In this document: positions 51,907-59,628 of the stretch, in pieces
Numbering within the stretch: the first letter of the stretch is position 1
Layout of the letters: every line of letters starts with the position of its first letter
DNA from: Ilumatobacteraceae bacterium
GTDB taxonomy: Bacteria > Actinomycetota > Acidimicrobiia > Acidimicrobiales > Ilumatobacteraceae
NCBI GenBank assembly: GCA_022843125.1
Contig: JALHOG010000013.1
Location: 24,432 to 88,431 of the forward strand
Direction of reading: 5' to 3'
Length of the DNA stretch: 64,000 bases
Made by a program: the position numbers and the translations under genes
Notes under the pieces: model-generated
The model's database searches: none
Told to the model about the DNA's origin: nothing
What the model saw: the letters and a program-made list of their open reading frames with translations, nothing else

Positions 51907-53487
51907 TCAGTAGTCGACGGGGACGCCGCCGTCGGCGACCCGACGGTCGACGAACTCGCGCAGCTCGGCCTTGCGGTCGGGGTCCATCGCGGGCGGCTCG
52001 TAGGCGGCGAGGAATCGGTCGGACAGCGAGTGCGCCTTCTGGTCGGCCGTCGGGCTGCCCGCCTCGACCCACGCCTCGTAGTTCCGCCAGTCGCTCAGCA
52101 GCGGCCGGTAGAAGGCGTCCCGGAAGCGGGCTTGGGTGTGTGCGGTTCCGAAGAAGTGTCCGCCGGGCCCGACCTCGTCGATGGTGTCGATCGCGAGCGT
52201 GTCGGCGCTCACGTCGAGGGGATCGAGGATCGCGCTCACCATCTGCAGCAGGTCGGCGTCGAGCACCATCTTGTCGAGGCTGGCGTGGAGGCCGCCCTCC
52301 ATCCATCCCGCACCGTGCATCAGGAAGTTGGCGCCGCCCATGACCGCGCCCCACAGCGAGAACACGCTCTCGTACGCCGCCTGAGCATCGAGTGCGTTCG
52401 CCGCGCATGCGTTGGAGCTGCGATATGGGACGCCGTACCGGCGGCACAGCTGGCCGGTGATCATCGCAGTGCGCACGTACTCCGGTGTCCCGAACGCCGG
52501 CGCTCCCGACTGCATGTCGACGTTGCTCGTGAAGCCGCCGTACATCACCGGGGCACCGGGGTTGACGAGCTGCACGAAGGCGATGCCGGCGAGCGCCTCG
52601 GCGTTCTGCTGGGCGAGCGCCCCGGCGAGCGTGATCGGCGCCATCGCGCCCGCGAGCGTGAACGGCGTGACCACCACGGGTTGATTGTTGAGGGCGAACT
52701 CGATCATGCCCTGTGCCATCGGCACGTCGAGCCGCAGCGGCGAGTTGGTGTTGACGATCGTGATCACCGACGGTTCGCGGCGCAACGTGTCGAGGTCGAC
52801 CCCGCGTGCGATGCGCATCATCTCGATCGCATCGATGTTGCGCTGGCGGCCGAGGCTGTAGCAGTGCAGGCCCTTGTCGGTGAGCGTGAGGATGTCCCAC
52901 GAGGCCTCGAGGTGGCGGATCGAGGCGTGGATGTCGACCGGTTCGACCGGGTAGCCCGGCACGTGGTGCACGGTGTCGAGCATCTGCGCGAGCTTGAGCA
53001 GGTCGCGGAAGCCCTCACGGTCCCCGGTTTTCCTCACGCCGTTGCGGTCGATGTAGTGGGGTGCGCTCGCAACGGTCCCGAAGGCCATCCAGTTGCCGCC
53101 GATGCGGAGGTCGTGCGCCGGGTTCCAGCTGTGGAGGGTGAACTCCGACGGCGCCGTGGTGATGGCACGCTCGATCAGCTCGCGCGGGAACCGCACACGG
53201 TTCGTCGCCTCGTCGACGTCGGCGCCCGCCTCGCGCACGATCCGGCGCGATTCGGGGCACAGGAACTCCATGCCGATCCGCTCGAGGATCGTGAGCGACG
53301 CCTCGTGGATCGACTCCAGTTCGTCGGCGGAGAGGATCTCGGCGTGGTTGAGCCGCATCTGCGGTTGGCGGAACGGGCGTTGCTCCGGGAGGCGCGGGCC
53401 GCGGTCGGCGCGATCGGCGCGGTCGCGCCCGCGGCGACGGCCCCCGGTCGCCGGCTCCTCCCCGGTGTGGGTCACGGCGTCGGTCAC
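51907..53487 (-). CDS. MttB-superfamily (trimethylamine/glycine-betaine methyltransferase) protein, non-pyrrolysine
   Basis: About 526 residues from GTG 53487, 7 nt after TAGTGT. Residues 1-45 are an Arg/Asp-rich extension. From about residue 48 (RLNHAEILSADELESIHEASLTILERIGMEF) the protein follows the MttB fold: HSWNPAHDLRIGG, PVMYGGFTSNVDMQSGAPAFGTPEY, MGGANFLMHGAGWMEGGLHASLDKMVLDADLLQM. No in-frame amber codon is present, so it belongs to the non-pyrrolysine branch that includes glycine-betaine:corrinoid methyltransferases. No corrinoid protein is adjacent. Demethylation of a quaternary amine, with the product passed to the downstream dehydrogenase, is a reasonable inference. Confidence 0.88.
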   Translation of the reverse strand: MTDAVTHTGEEPATGGRRRGRDRADRADRGPRLPEQRPFRQPQMRLNHAEILSADELESIHEASLTILERIGMEFLCPESRRIVREAGADVDEATNRVRFPRELIERAITTAPSEFTLHSWNPAHDLRIGGNWMAFGTVASAPHYIDRNGVRKTGDREGFRDLLKLAQMLDTVHHVPGYPVEPVDIHASIRHLEASWDILTLTDKGLHCYSLGRQRNIDAIEMMRIARGVDLDTLRREPSVITIVNTNSPLRLDVPMAQGMIEFALNNQPVVVTPFTLAGAMAPITLAGALAQQNAEALAGIAFVQLVNPGAPVMYGGFTSNVDMQSGAPAFGTPEYVRTAMITGQLCRRYGVPYRSSNACAANALDAQAAYESVFSLWGAVMGGANFLMHGAGWMEGGLHASLDKMVLDADLLQMVSAILDPLDVSADTLAIDTIDEVGPGGHFFGTAHTQARFRDAFYRPLLSDWRNYEAWVEAGSPTADQKAHSLSDRFLAAYEPPAMDPDRKAELREFVDRRVADGGVPVDY

Positions 53488-53494
53488 GGCCGGG

Positions 53495-53500
53495 ACACTA
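53495..53500 (-). promoter_or_regulatory. -10 element of the mttB-dehydrogenase operon (leaderless)
   Basis: TAGTGT on the minus strand, 7 nt before GTG 53487. Confidence 0.55.
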
Positions 53501-53531
53501 CACCCGCACGGCCATTCCCGGAACAGCCGTG

Positions 53532-54128
53532 TCAGGAATCGAGGAGACGTTCGAGTCGTCGGTCGAAGTCGACGAGGACCCGATCGAGCGCGTGCGTCAG
53601 CCGGCGCCGATCCCCGGTTGCGAGCAGGTCGAGCGTGAGCCCGGTGAACGCCGCCTTGATGACGGTCGCCTCGGCGCACGCGTCGGTGGGAGCGATGCCG
53701 AGACCGAGCAGTCGGTGCTCGATGTTGACGCGCCACCCGCCGATCTGTTCGGCCCGTACCTCGCCGGCCAGCCCGGTGACGGTGGCGTCGAGCGTGACCG
53801 CCTCGAGCCCGAGCCGCACCTGGTTGAGGTTGGTGCGCGACGCGAGCATCCATCGCCACCAGCGCCGGAGGATCTCGCTCTGGCTGATCGACGGCTGGCG
53901 AGCCACCCAGCGCAACTCCACCTGGCGGTGCAGGAGCTCGGTGCGGTGCAGCGCCGCGGCGAGCAACGCCTCCTTGCTCCCGAAGTGGTGCATCAGGCGA
54001 TTGGGTGTGGTGTCGAGCGCAGCGGCCATCGGACGCAGCGAGCTGTCGCCGAGGCCGTGCTCGGCCAGGTAGTCGACCACCTGGTCGAGCAGTTCCTGCC
54101 TGGCGGCGAGGTCGGGAGTGCGGGCCAC
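53532..54128 (-). CDS. TetR-family transcriptional regulator
   Basis: 198 residues from GTG 54128 (VARTPDLAARQELLDQVVDYL). The N-terminal helix-turn-helix (SLRPMAAALDTTPNRLMHHFGSKEALLAAAL) is the TetR pattern. The remainder is a helical ligand-binding domain with a central RWWRWMLASRTNLNQVRLGLEAVTL. It lies 44 nt upstream of, and in the same direction as, the MttB-dehydrogenase operon, so it is a natural candidate for its regulator. Start supported by TAGCGT 8 nt upstream. Confidence 0.9.
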   Translation of the reverse strand: MARTPDLAARQELLDQVVDYLAEHGLGDSSLRPMAAALDTTPNRLMHHFGSKEALLAAALHRTELLHRQVELRWVARQPSISQSEILRRWWRWMLASRTNLNQVRLGLEAVTLDATVTGLAGEVRAEQIGGWRVNIEHRLLGLGIAPTDACAEATVIKAAFTGLTLDLLATGDRRRLTHALDRVLVDFDRRLERLLDS

Positions 54129-54136
54129 GCCGGGGG

Positions 54137-54142
54137 ACGCTA
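54137..54142 (-). promoter_or_regulatory. -10 element of the TetR gene (leaderless)
   Basis: TAGCGT on the minus strand, 8 nt before GTG 54128, overlapping the last codons of the PhnD-like gene. Confidence 0.55.
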
Positions 54143-54940
54143 ATCGGGGGCGGGGGCCAGGGCCGCCAACGCGCCGTAGGCATCAGCGTCGAGCGGGGTG
54201 AACCCGTCGACCATCAGCACCGCGTTCGCGTCGGTCTGGCGGCCCGCTGCGTCATCGAGCGCCGTGCGCAGCGCGGTGATCCACGTGTCGGCGGCGTCGG
54301 CCGCGGCGATCACCGGCAGGCAGGGGACGGTCGGGCCGTGCCCGATCGGGATGACGCCACGAACGAGCTCGGGACGGTCGCGCAACACGTGTGCGAACGT
54401 GACCGCATCGATCGACGCGATGTCGGCGGCGCCGTCGCGCACGGCCGTCAGGCTGGCGAGATGCGACCCGGTGATCGAGGTCGAGCCGGGCCGGTTGCCG
54501 TCGCCGCTCTGGCCGATGAACCAGGTGAGGCTGACCCAGCCCGACAGGCTGTCGGTGCTGTTGACGGCGGCTCGCGCCGTGGCGAGGTCGAGCGTGACCT
54601 GGCCATCGCGGGCGACGATCACCGAGCGGTAGTGGTCACCCGACCAGTCGGCGGTGCGGTACCGGAACGTGCCGACCGTACGGACTCGGCCGGCGAGCTC
54701 GGTGATCAGTGGCCAGCCGCACGCCTGGGAGACGAGGAGCTCCGGGTCGTGCCAGAGCGCATGGACGTCGGTGCGGACGTCGGTGCGGCCGTTGGTGCGG
54801 CCGTCGGTGCCCCACGGCGCCAGGGGTGGGAGTTCGGGGAGCGCGGAACGCACGGCGTCCCAGAGCGACTCGGTGGCGGAGCGCCACGTCTCGAACGGGT
54901 ACATCGGGAGGCTGGCCGTCCCCGAACCCGGTGGCGTCAT
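54140..54940 (-). CDS. PhnD-like periplasmic-binding-fold protein without signal peptide (copy A)
   Basis: 266 residues from ATG 54940, overlapping the desaturase stop by ATGA. The body has LPMYPFETWRSATESLWDAV, VSQACGWPLITEL, VARDGQ, VNSTDSLSGWVSL and DIASIDAVTFAHVL, the pattern of phosphate/phosphonate-type (PhnD, PF12974) type-2 periplasmic binding proteins. There is no signal peptide, lipobox or TM, and no ABC permease or ATPase nearby, so it is predicted cytosolic. A short T-D-G-R-T-N/V repeat (about 45-58) interrupts the first lobe. Coupled to the desaturase. A paralogue lies at 56778-57614. Confidence 0.75.
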   Translation of the reverse strand: MTPPGSGTASLPMYPFETWRSATESLWDAVRSALPELPPLAPWGTDGRTNGRTDVRTDVHALWHDPELLVSQACGWPLITELAGRVRTVGTFRYRTADWSGDHYRSVIVARDGQVTLDLATARAAVNSTDSLSGWVSLTWFIGQSGDGNRPGSTSITGSHLASLTAVRDGAADIASIDAVTFAHVLRDRPELVRGVIPIGHGPTVPCLPVIAAADAADTWITALRTALDDAAGRQTDANAVLMVDGFTPLDADAYGALAALAPAPD

Positions 54941-55860
54941 GCGGCGAGGCTCCGCTGCTCGCTCGCGCGTACCGGTTCGCCGAACGGGCGCACGAGGTAC
55001 CGGCGGGCGATCTGGGCGTAGCCGCGATACCAGCCCGCACCGGCCGCCGCCAGCTCGTCGGCGCCGAGGTCGGCGTGGAGCTTCGGGAGCCGGTACCAGG
55101 CCGCGCCGGGCAGTGCGTGGTGGGTGTGGTGCAGGTTGTTGTTGAGGTACAGCACCGAGAAGAACAGGTTCGACCGGACCACCGCGGAGGCGGTCCCCGC
55201 CCCGGCGGTGTCGCGGTGTTCCACGAAGCTGCGCAGGAGCGTCAGCGCCGTGCCACCCCACACCAGCCCGACGACGTACTCCCATGCGGGCAGCCCGGCG
55301 AGACCGACCACGACCCAGACCGCCAGGGCCGCGACGACGAGGTGGCGAGCCCACATCCTGCGGGCCGCAGGATCACGTCGGATTGCAGGCAACGCCGCCC
55401 GGACCGTGCGGGCGATCGACCACCACGGCCCGATCACGAGCCGGCCGGCGAGCGTCCGGTTGGCGACCAGCAGCCGGCGGGTGAGCGGGCCCGATCGTTC
55501 CCACTCCTCGAGCGTGACGTGGAACGACTCCGGGTCGACCCCGGGTGCCGTCAACTCGCTGGCGTGGTGGTCGAGGTGGGCGATGCGGTACTCGCGGTAC
55601 GGGCACCACAGGGCGAACGGCGTTCCGACGAGCGCGATGTTCACGCGGCGCCACGGTGTCGGGTGGCCGTGGATCACCTCGTGCTGGAGCGAGAACTGCA
55701 GTCCGCTGAGCACGGCCAGTGCCGGAATGCTGACGAACCACGGGATGCCGCCGTGGCCGACCACGACCGCCGCCAGCGTGATCGCCCACCCGACGATGAG
55801 CAGCACCGTGGGCCACTCGATGCGGGCCGGGTTCGGCGGTGTGAGCGGGTCGTTGGTCAC
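54937..55860 (-). CDS. membrane fatty acid desaturase family protein
   Basis: 307 residues from GTG 55860. Four or more TM segments and three histidine boxes: LQHEVIHGH (HxxxHxH), IAHLDHH (HxxHH) and NNNLHHTHH (HxxHH), the di-iron site of membrane desaturases and hydroxylases. A terminal EHRDT in the third region also fits the family. The substrate (lipid or carotenoid) is unknown. Divergent from the XRE regulator at 56000, separated by 139 bp containing an inverted repeat, so probably controlled by it. Its ATGA overlap couples it to the PhnD-like gene. Confidence 0.87.
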   Translation of the reverse strand: MTNDPLTPPNPARIEWPTVLLIVGWAITLAAVVVGHGGIPWFVSIPALAVLSGLQFSLQHEVIHGHPTPWRRVNIALVGTPFALWCPYREYRIAHLDHHASELTAPGVDPESFHVTLEEWERSGPLTRRLLVANRTLAGRLVIGPWWSIARTVRAALPAIRRDPAARRMWARHLVVAALAVWVVVGLAGLPAWEYVVGLVWGGTALTLLRSFVEHRDTAGAGTASAVVRSNLFFSVLYLNNNLHHTHHALPGAAWYRLPKLHADLGADELAAAGAGWYRGYAQIARRYLVRPFGEPVRASEQRSLAA

Positions 55861-55956
55861 GGCTCGTCAGTTTTCGGCATCGCGAAACCCCAGGTCGATG
55901 GCATCGCCGGCGGTGAAGGCGCACATCCCGCTGCACTTGCGGGCTGTTTCGCGACA

Positions 55957-55975
55957 GTTGTGGCGAATCCACAAC
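55957..55975. promoter_or_regulatory. candidate operator GTTGTGG-N5-CCACAAC between desaturase and XRE genes
   Basis: A perfect 7-bp inverted repeat with a 5-bp centre, 13 bp upstream of the XRE -10 element, where the -35 would lie. Outer ACAG / CTGT bases extend the symmetry imperfectly. A second distal pair, CGCGAAAC (55881-55888) and GTTTCGCG (55946-55953), lies in the same gap. Confidence 0.5.
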
Positions 55976-55987
55976 ATCTGTCGTGGA

Positions 55988-55993
55988 TAGTCT
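55988..55993 (+). promoter_or_regulatory. -10 element of the XRE gene (leaderless)
   Basis: TAGTCT, 6 nt before ATG 56000. Confidence 0.55.
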
Positions 55994-55999
55994 GCAGTG

Positions 56000-56851
56000 A
56001 TGACCGATCGCCGGGAGATGCTGGGGACGTTCCGTGAGCGTTTGGCCGGCGTCATCGCCGGCAGCGGCCTCAACCAGAGCCGGTTCGCAGCGTCGACCGG
56101 CGTCGACCGATCGACCCTGTCGCAGCTGCTCTCGCCGGGGAACCGGCGCCTCCCACGGGTCGAGACCCTCGCGCAGGTGGCCGAGACCCATCAGGTGTCG
56201 ATCGACTGGCTGCTCGGGCTCACCCACAGCGGTCCGATGCAGGCCGAGATGATGCGCGAACAGACCTCGTTCGCGTTGAACGCACTCGCCCCGAACGACG
56301 AGCGCCTGATCGCATGGTTCGCCGAGGCAGAGGGCTACAAGGTTCGTTACGTGCCCCAGACCTTGCCCGATCTGCTGAAGACCGAGGCCGTGATCCGCCA
56401 CGAGCTCGACCACTCGGTCGCGTCACGCCCCGAGCAGAAGATGGAGACCGCAGCAGTGCGCCTGGCCTGGACGCGCACCGCCGGGAGTGATCTCGAGTGC
56501 TGTTCGAGCGTCCAGTCGATCGAGTCGTTCGCGCGCGGTGAGGGCGTGTGGCGCACGTTCCCGATCGCACATCGACGCGATCAGCTCCGCCAGATCGCCT
56601 CGCTCGCCGACGAGCTCTACCCGATGTTCCGCTGGTTCCTGTTCGACGGGCTGCAGCGGTACGCCGTGCCGGTCACGGTGTTCGGGCCGCAGCGGGCCGC
56701 GCTCTACCTCGGGCAGATGTACCTCGTGCTCACGTCGGCCGACCACGTCCGGACGCTCAGCGCGCACTTCGACGACCTCATTCGTGGTGCTGTCGTCCAG
56801 CCGCCCGACGTCCCGGCGCTGGCGCGGCGGCTGGCTGATTCACTGGAGTGA
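56000..56851 (+). CDS. XRE-family transcriptional regulator with large C-terminal domain
   Basis: 283 residues. The N-terminal HTH (about 8-70, FRERLAGVIAGSGLNQSRFAASTGVDRSTLSQLL) is of the cro/C1 type, followed by LPRVETLAQVAETHQVSIDWLLG. The C-terminal 200 residues are a ligand- or oligomer-type domain with HRRDQLRQIASLADELYPMFRWFLFDG and VTVFGPQRAALYLGQMYLVL. It lacks the IrrE/DUF955 peptidase part seen in stress XRE regulators. Divergent from the desaturase and probably its regulator. Its last 74 bp overlap the 3' end of the convergent PhnD-like gene. Confidence 0.83.
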   Translation: MTDRREMLGTFRERLAGVIAGSGLNQSRFAASTGVDRSTLSQLLSPGNRRLPRVETLAQVAETHQVSIDWLLGLTHSGPMQAEMMREQTSFALNALAPNDERLIAWFAEAEGYKVRYVPQTLPDLLKTEAVIRHELDHSVASRPEQKMETAAVRLAWTRTAGSDLECCSSVQSIESFARGEGVWRTFPIAHRRDQLRQIASLADELYPMFRWFLFDGLQRYAVPVTVFGPQRAALYLGQMYLVLTSADHVRTLSAHFDDLIRGAVVQPPDVPALARRLADSLE

Positions 56852-57614
56852 GCGTGACCGTCGCGAGATCGAGCGTCGGCAGGTAGTCGGTCATCGTCGT
56901 GCGCTCGAACCCATCGATGCACAGCGCGTCGCGGACGGCGTCGAGATCGGGGTCGGCGATCGCGTCCTCGAACGCTGCGGCCAGCGCCGCGACATCGCCG
57001 TCTCCACGCAGGGTGATGGCCGGGCTCGGGATCAGCGGGCCGACACCGACCCGGTGGAGCCCGGCGATCAGCTCGGGTTCCTGACGGCCGATCAACTCGA
57101 GGCTCCACGAGTCGATGCAGGCCAGGTCGGCACGGCCGGCGGCGAGCATCCGCAGGCTCTCGTAGTGGGCCGACGTGTACTCGACCGCGCCGGGCCACGA
57201 GTTGGCCGGTCCGACGGTGCCGGCCAGCAGGCTGACCCAGCCCGACAGGCTGTCCTCGCTGTTCGCGACCGCGCGCACACCGGGGCGAACGAGCTCGTCG
57301 AGCGTCGCCGGCCGATCCGACAGCAGGACGCTGCGGTACAGGTGGCCGACGGCGTCGCCGATCGTGAGGCGGAACGTCCCGACGACCACATGGTTCTGCG
57401 CGTACCAGCGCGCGAGTGGCCAACCGCACACATGGTTCACGACACAGTCGGGGTCGGCCCAGCGGGCATGGACGTCACCGGTGTGCGCGAGCTTCGGCGG
57501 CGTCCAAACGGTGCGCTCGTGCACCGCCGCCCAGAGCGCGTCCCATGCCCACCGCACGGAGTCGAACGGGTACATGCCCAGCTCGGCGATGTGGGCTGGG
57601 CGATCGGGGGCCAC
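56778..57614 (-). CDS. PhnD-like periplasmic-binding-fold protein without signal peptide (copy B)
   Basis: 278 residues from GTG 57614; the inner ATG at 57575 (MYPFDSVRWAWDALW) is an alternative. It shares with copy A the MYPF(D/E) start, VNHVCGWPL, ANSEDSLSGWVSLL and ADLACIDSWSLELI elements of the PhnD fold. No export signal, lipobox or transporter neighbours. The C-terminal Pro/Ala/Arg-rich tail (about 255-278) lies in the 74-bp region shared antisense with the XRE gene. A cytosolic sensor or small-molecule carrier role is possible; nothing in the sequence fixes the ligand. Confidence 0.73.
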   Translation of the reverse strand: MAPDRPAHIAELGMYPFDSVRWAWDALWAAVHERTVWTPPKLAHTGDVHARWADPDCVVNHVCGWPLARWYAQNHVVVGTFRLTIGDAVGHLYRSVLLSDRPATLDELVRPGVRAVANSEDSLSGWVSLLAGTVGPANSWPGAVEYTSAHYESLRMLAAGRADLACIDSWSLELIGRQEPELIAGLHRVGVGPLIPSPAITLRGDGDVAALAAAFEDAIADPDLDAVRDALCIDGFERTTMTDYLPTLDLATVTLTPVNQPAAAPAPGRRAAGRQHHE

Positions 57615-57638
57615 GCCCCATGATCGCTCACGCGGGCG

Positions 57639-57644
57639 TAGCGT
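57639..57644 (+). promoter_or_regulatory. -10 element of the MOSC gene, decides the start
   Basis: TAGCGT, 8 nt before ATG 57653 and downstream of the alternative ATG at 57620. Confidence 0.55.
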
Positions 57645-57652
57645 TCCGAGAC

Positions 57653-58324
57653 ATGCACGTGGCGGTGGGGCAGTACGTGTTCAGCGGCACCGATCTGCGC
57701 CGGACGATGCACCAGGCCGACGAGTTGCTCGCCGCCAACGGCGCCTCGTCCGACCGGCGCCGACGCGTCGGGGAAGCGCTGCACGAGCTCGACCCGGTCG
57801 CGGCGATCGGCGTGCTCTGGCCGGAGTTGCTCGCCGCCCGCGACGACCGGGTGCTGCCACACCAGGCTGTCGGTGTCGTCGTCAGGCTCAGCCGGTCGGA
57901 TGGCGGTGTCCCGAAGCGCTCGGCCGACGACGTCACGGTCGGATTCCGCGGCGTCGCCGGCGACCGGCAGGCAACGCGTGCCCATCACGGCCGACCGTGG
58001 CAGGCGCTGTGCCTCTGGTCGCGCGAGGTGATCGATGCACTCGTCGCCGAGGGACATCCGATCGCGCCGGGTGCCGCGGGTGAGAACGTCACGATCGCCG
58101 GGCTCCCGTGGGAGGACGTGACGCCCGGCGTCCGCCTGCGCATCGGTGAGGTGCTGTGCCAGGTGAGTGCCTACGCGGTGCCGTGCCGGCAGAACGCGCG
58201 CTGGTTCATCGACGGCCGGTTCGATCGGATCCACCACTCGAACGGACCGGTCAGCCGCGTCTACGCCACCGTGATCCAGCCCGGCGCCATCCGCTCCGAC
58301 GACACGGTGGTCCTCGAACCCTGA
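57653..58324 (+). CDS. MOSC-domain protein with N-terminal helical extension
   Basis: About 223 residues from ATG 57653 (MHVAVGQYVFSGTDLRRTMH). Residues 1-70 form a helical module (DLRRTMHQADELLAANGA, VGEALHELDPVAA). The MOSC domain follows, with VGFRGVAGDRQ, HHGRPWQALCLWS, GAAGENVTIAGLPWEDV and the conserved cysteine near its end in AYAVPCRQNARWF. MOSC domains act in molybdenum-cofactor sulfuration and related sulfur transfer or Moco-dependent reduction. Starts a rightward run with the AhpD-like gene 12 nt downstream. Confidence 0.87.
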   Translation: MHVAVGQYVFSGTDLRRTMHQADELLAANGASSDRRRRVGEALHELDPVAAIGVLWPELLAARDDRVLPHQAVGVVVRLSRSDGGVPKRSADDVTVGFRGVAGDRQATRAHHGRPWQALCLWSREVIDALVAEGHPIAPGAAGENVTIAGLPWEDVTPGVRLRIGEVLCQVSAYAVPCRQNARWFIDGRFDRIHHSNGPVSRVYATVIQPGAIRSDDTVVLEP

Positions 58325-58336
58325 CACCATCGCGCG

Positions 58337-58966
58337 ATGCCGCGACTCCGCCAGGTCTCTCGCGCCGACGCCGACGAGCGCACGGTGCTCCCGCTCTACG
58401 ACTTCCTGTTCGGCGACCGTGATCCCGTTGCCGAACCGGGCACTGCGACCGGCACACCGGGCGACTGGTGGACCGTCTTCGCGCTGGTGCCCGACGTGTT
58501 CGACCACTGCGTCCGTGGCTTCGGCCTGTACCGCAGCCCGAAGCGTCGACTCGACCCGCTGCTACGCGAGCTCGGCCAGACCCGAGCCGGCTGGTTGACG
58601 TCGAGCCAGTTCGTGTACTCCCAGCACTGCAAGAGCTGCCGCGGCCTCGGCATGCCGGAGGAGAAGATCGCCGCGATCCAGCACTGGGAGGTCGCCGAGT
58701 GCTTCGACGCGCGTGAGCGTGCGGTACTGGCCTACACCGACTACCTGGTCGACCAGCACGGCCGCGTGCCCGACGCGGTGTTCGCGGCGCTGCGCGACCA
58801 TCTGAGCGACGAGGAGATCCTCGAGCTCACGTACATCACCGGCCTCTACTTCATGCACGCGGTGATGACGAAGGCGCTCCGCCTCGAGTTCGACGACCGC
58901 GACGATCCGATGGTCGAGGTGCCCGCGCCGGACGGCTTCGACGCCGAGCGCTTCGCCCGCGACTGA
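58337..58966 (+). CDS. carboxymuconolactone-decarboxylase / AhpD-like protein
   Basis: 209 residues from ATG 58337, no promoter hexamer, so probably co-transcribed with the MOSC gene. The all-helical fold has LRELGQTRAGWLTSSQFVYSQHCKSCRGLGM, where the HCxxC motif matches the AhpD-type redox site. The C-terminal LSDEEILELTYITGLYFMHAVMTKALRLE is typical of the superfamily. AhpD reduces peroxiredoxin; related proteins decarboxylate or act as reductants of unknown substrates. The activity cannot be set further. Confidence 0.83.
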   Translation: MPRLRQVSRADADERTVLPLYDFLFGDRDPVAEPGTATGTPGDWWTVFALVPDVFDHCVRGFGLYRSPKRRLDPLLRELGQTRAGWLTSSQFVYSQHCKSCRGLGMPEEKIAAIQHWEVAECFDARERAVLAYTDYLVDQHGRVPDAVFAALRDHLSDEEILELTYITGLYFMHAVMTKALRLEFDDRDDPMVEVPAPDGFDAERFARD

Positions 58967-58980
58967 GCGAGACTGGCGCA

Positions 58981-59540
58981 TGGCCCGCAACGACAAGTTC
59001 GAGCTCCGTGGGGTCAACCACATCGCGCTCGTGTCGTCCGACATGGCGCGCACGGTGCGCTTCTACCGCGACGTGCTCGGCATGCCGCTGGTGAAGACAA
59101 TCGAACTGCCCGGCGGCATGGGCCAGCACTTCTTCTTCGACATCGGCAACGACGACTGTCTCGCGTTCTTCTGGTTTCCCGGTGCGGCCGAGGCGCAGCC
59201 CGGCGTGTCGAACGCCGCCACGCTGCCCGACCGCGGCGACATCACCTCGGCGCACGCGTCGATGAACCACCTGGCGTTCGACGTGCCGCTGGAACGCTTC
59301 GAGGAGTACCGCCAGCGGCTCATCGAGGACGGCGTCGAGGTGAGTGCGATCCTCGACCACGACGACTCCGAGTGGCAGGTGGCCCGCAGCTTCCATCCCG
59401 GCGTGTTCGTCCGATCCTTCTACTTCCGTGACCCCGACGGCATCCTCCTCGAGTTCGCCAGCTGGACCCGCGACATGGGCCGCCCCGACGACGTCGCGAT
59501 CCCACCCGTCGACGCCACCGGTACCCACGTCGACGTCTGA
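58981..59540 (+). CDS. VOC (glyoxalase/bleomycin-resistance/dioxygenase) superfamily protein
   Basis: 186 residues, ATG 14 nt after the AhpD-like gene. There are two beta-alpha-beta-beta-beta units: RGVNHIALVSSDMARTVRFYRDVLGM with the first metal His, MNHLAFDVPLERFEEYRQRL with the second, and VRSFYFRDPDGILLEFASW with the metal Glu. This metal-binding pattern is typical of glyoxalase or extradiol-dioxygenase-type VOC enzymes. Probably third gene of the MOSC-AhpD-VOC operon. Substrate unknown. Confidence 0.87.
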
Positions 59541-59615
59541 CCCCTCTGCGATCCGCACCGGAACCGCCTGCGAACATGGTGGTGGCACAACCTGGGCACG
59601 GAGTGCCGGAGTCGC

Positions 59616-59621
59616 TACCGT
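59616..59621 (+). promoter_or_regulatory. -10 element of ilvE (leaderless)
   Basis: TACCGT, 7 nt before ATG 59629. Confidence 0.55.
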
Positions 59622-59628
59622 TTCCGGC

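Noticed and set aside
51907..53487. Pyrrolysine-containing trimethylamine methyltransferase
   Set aside because: The frame has no in-frame amber codon, so this is the non-pyrrolysine branch of the family.
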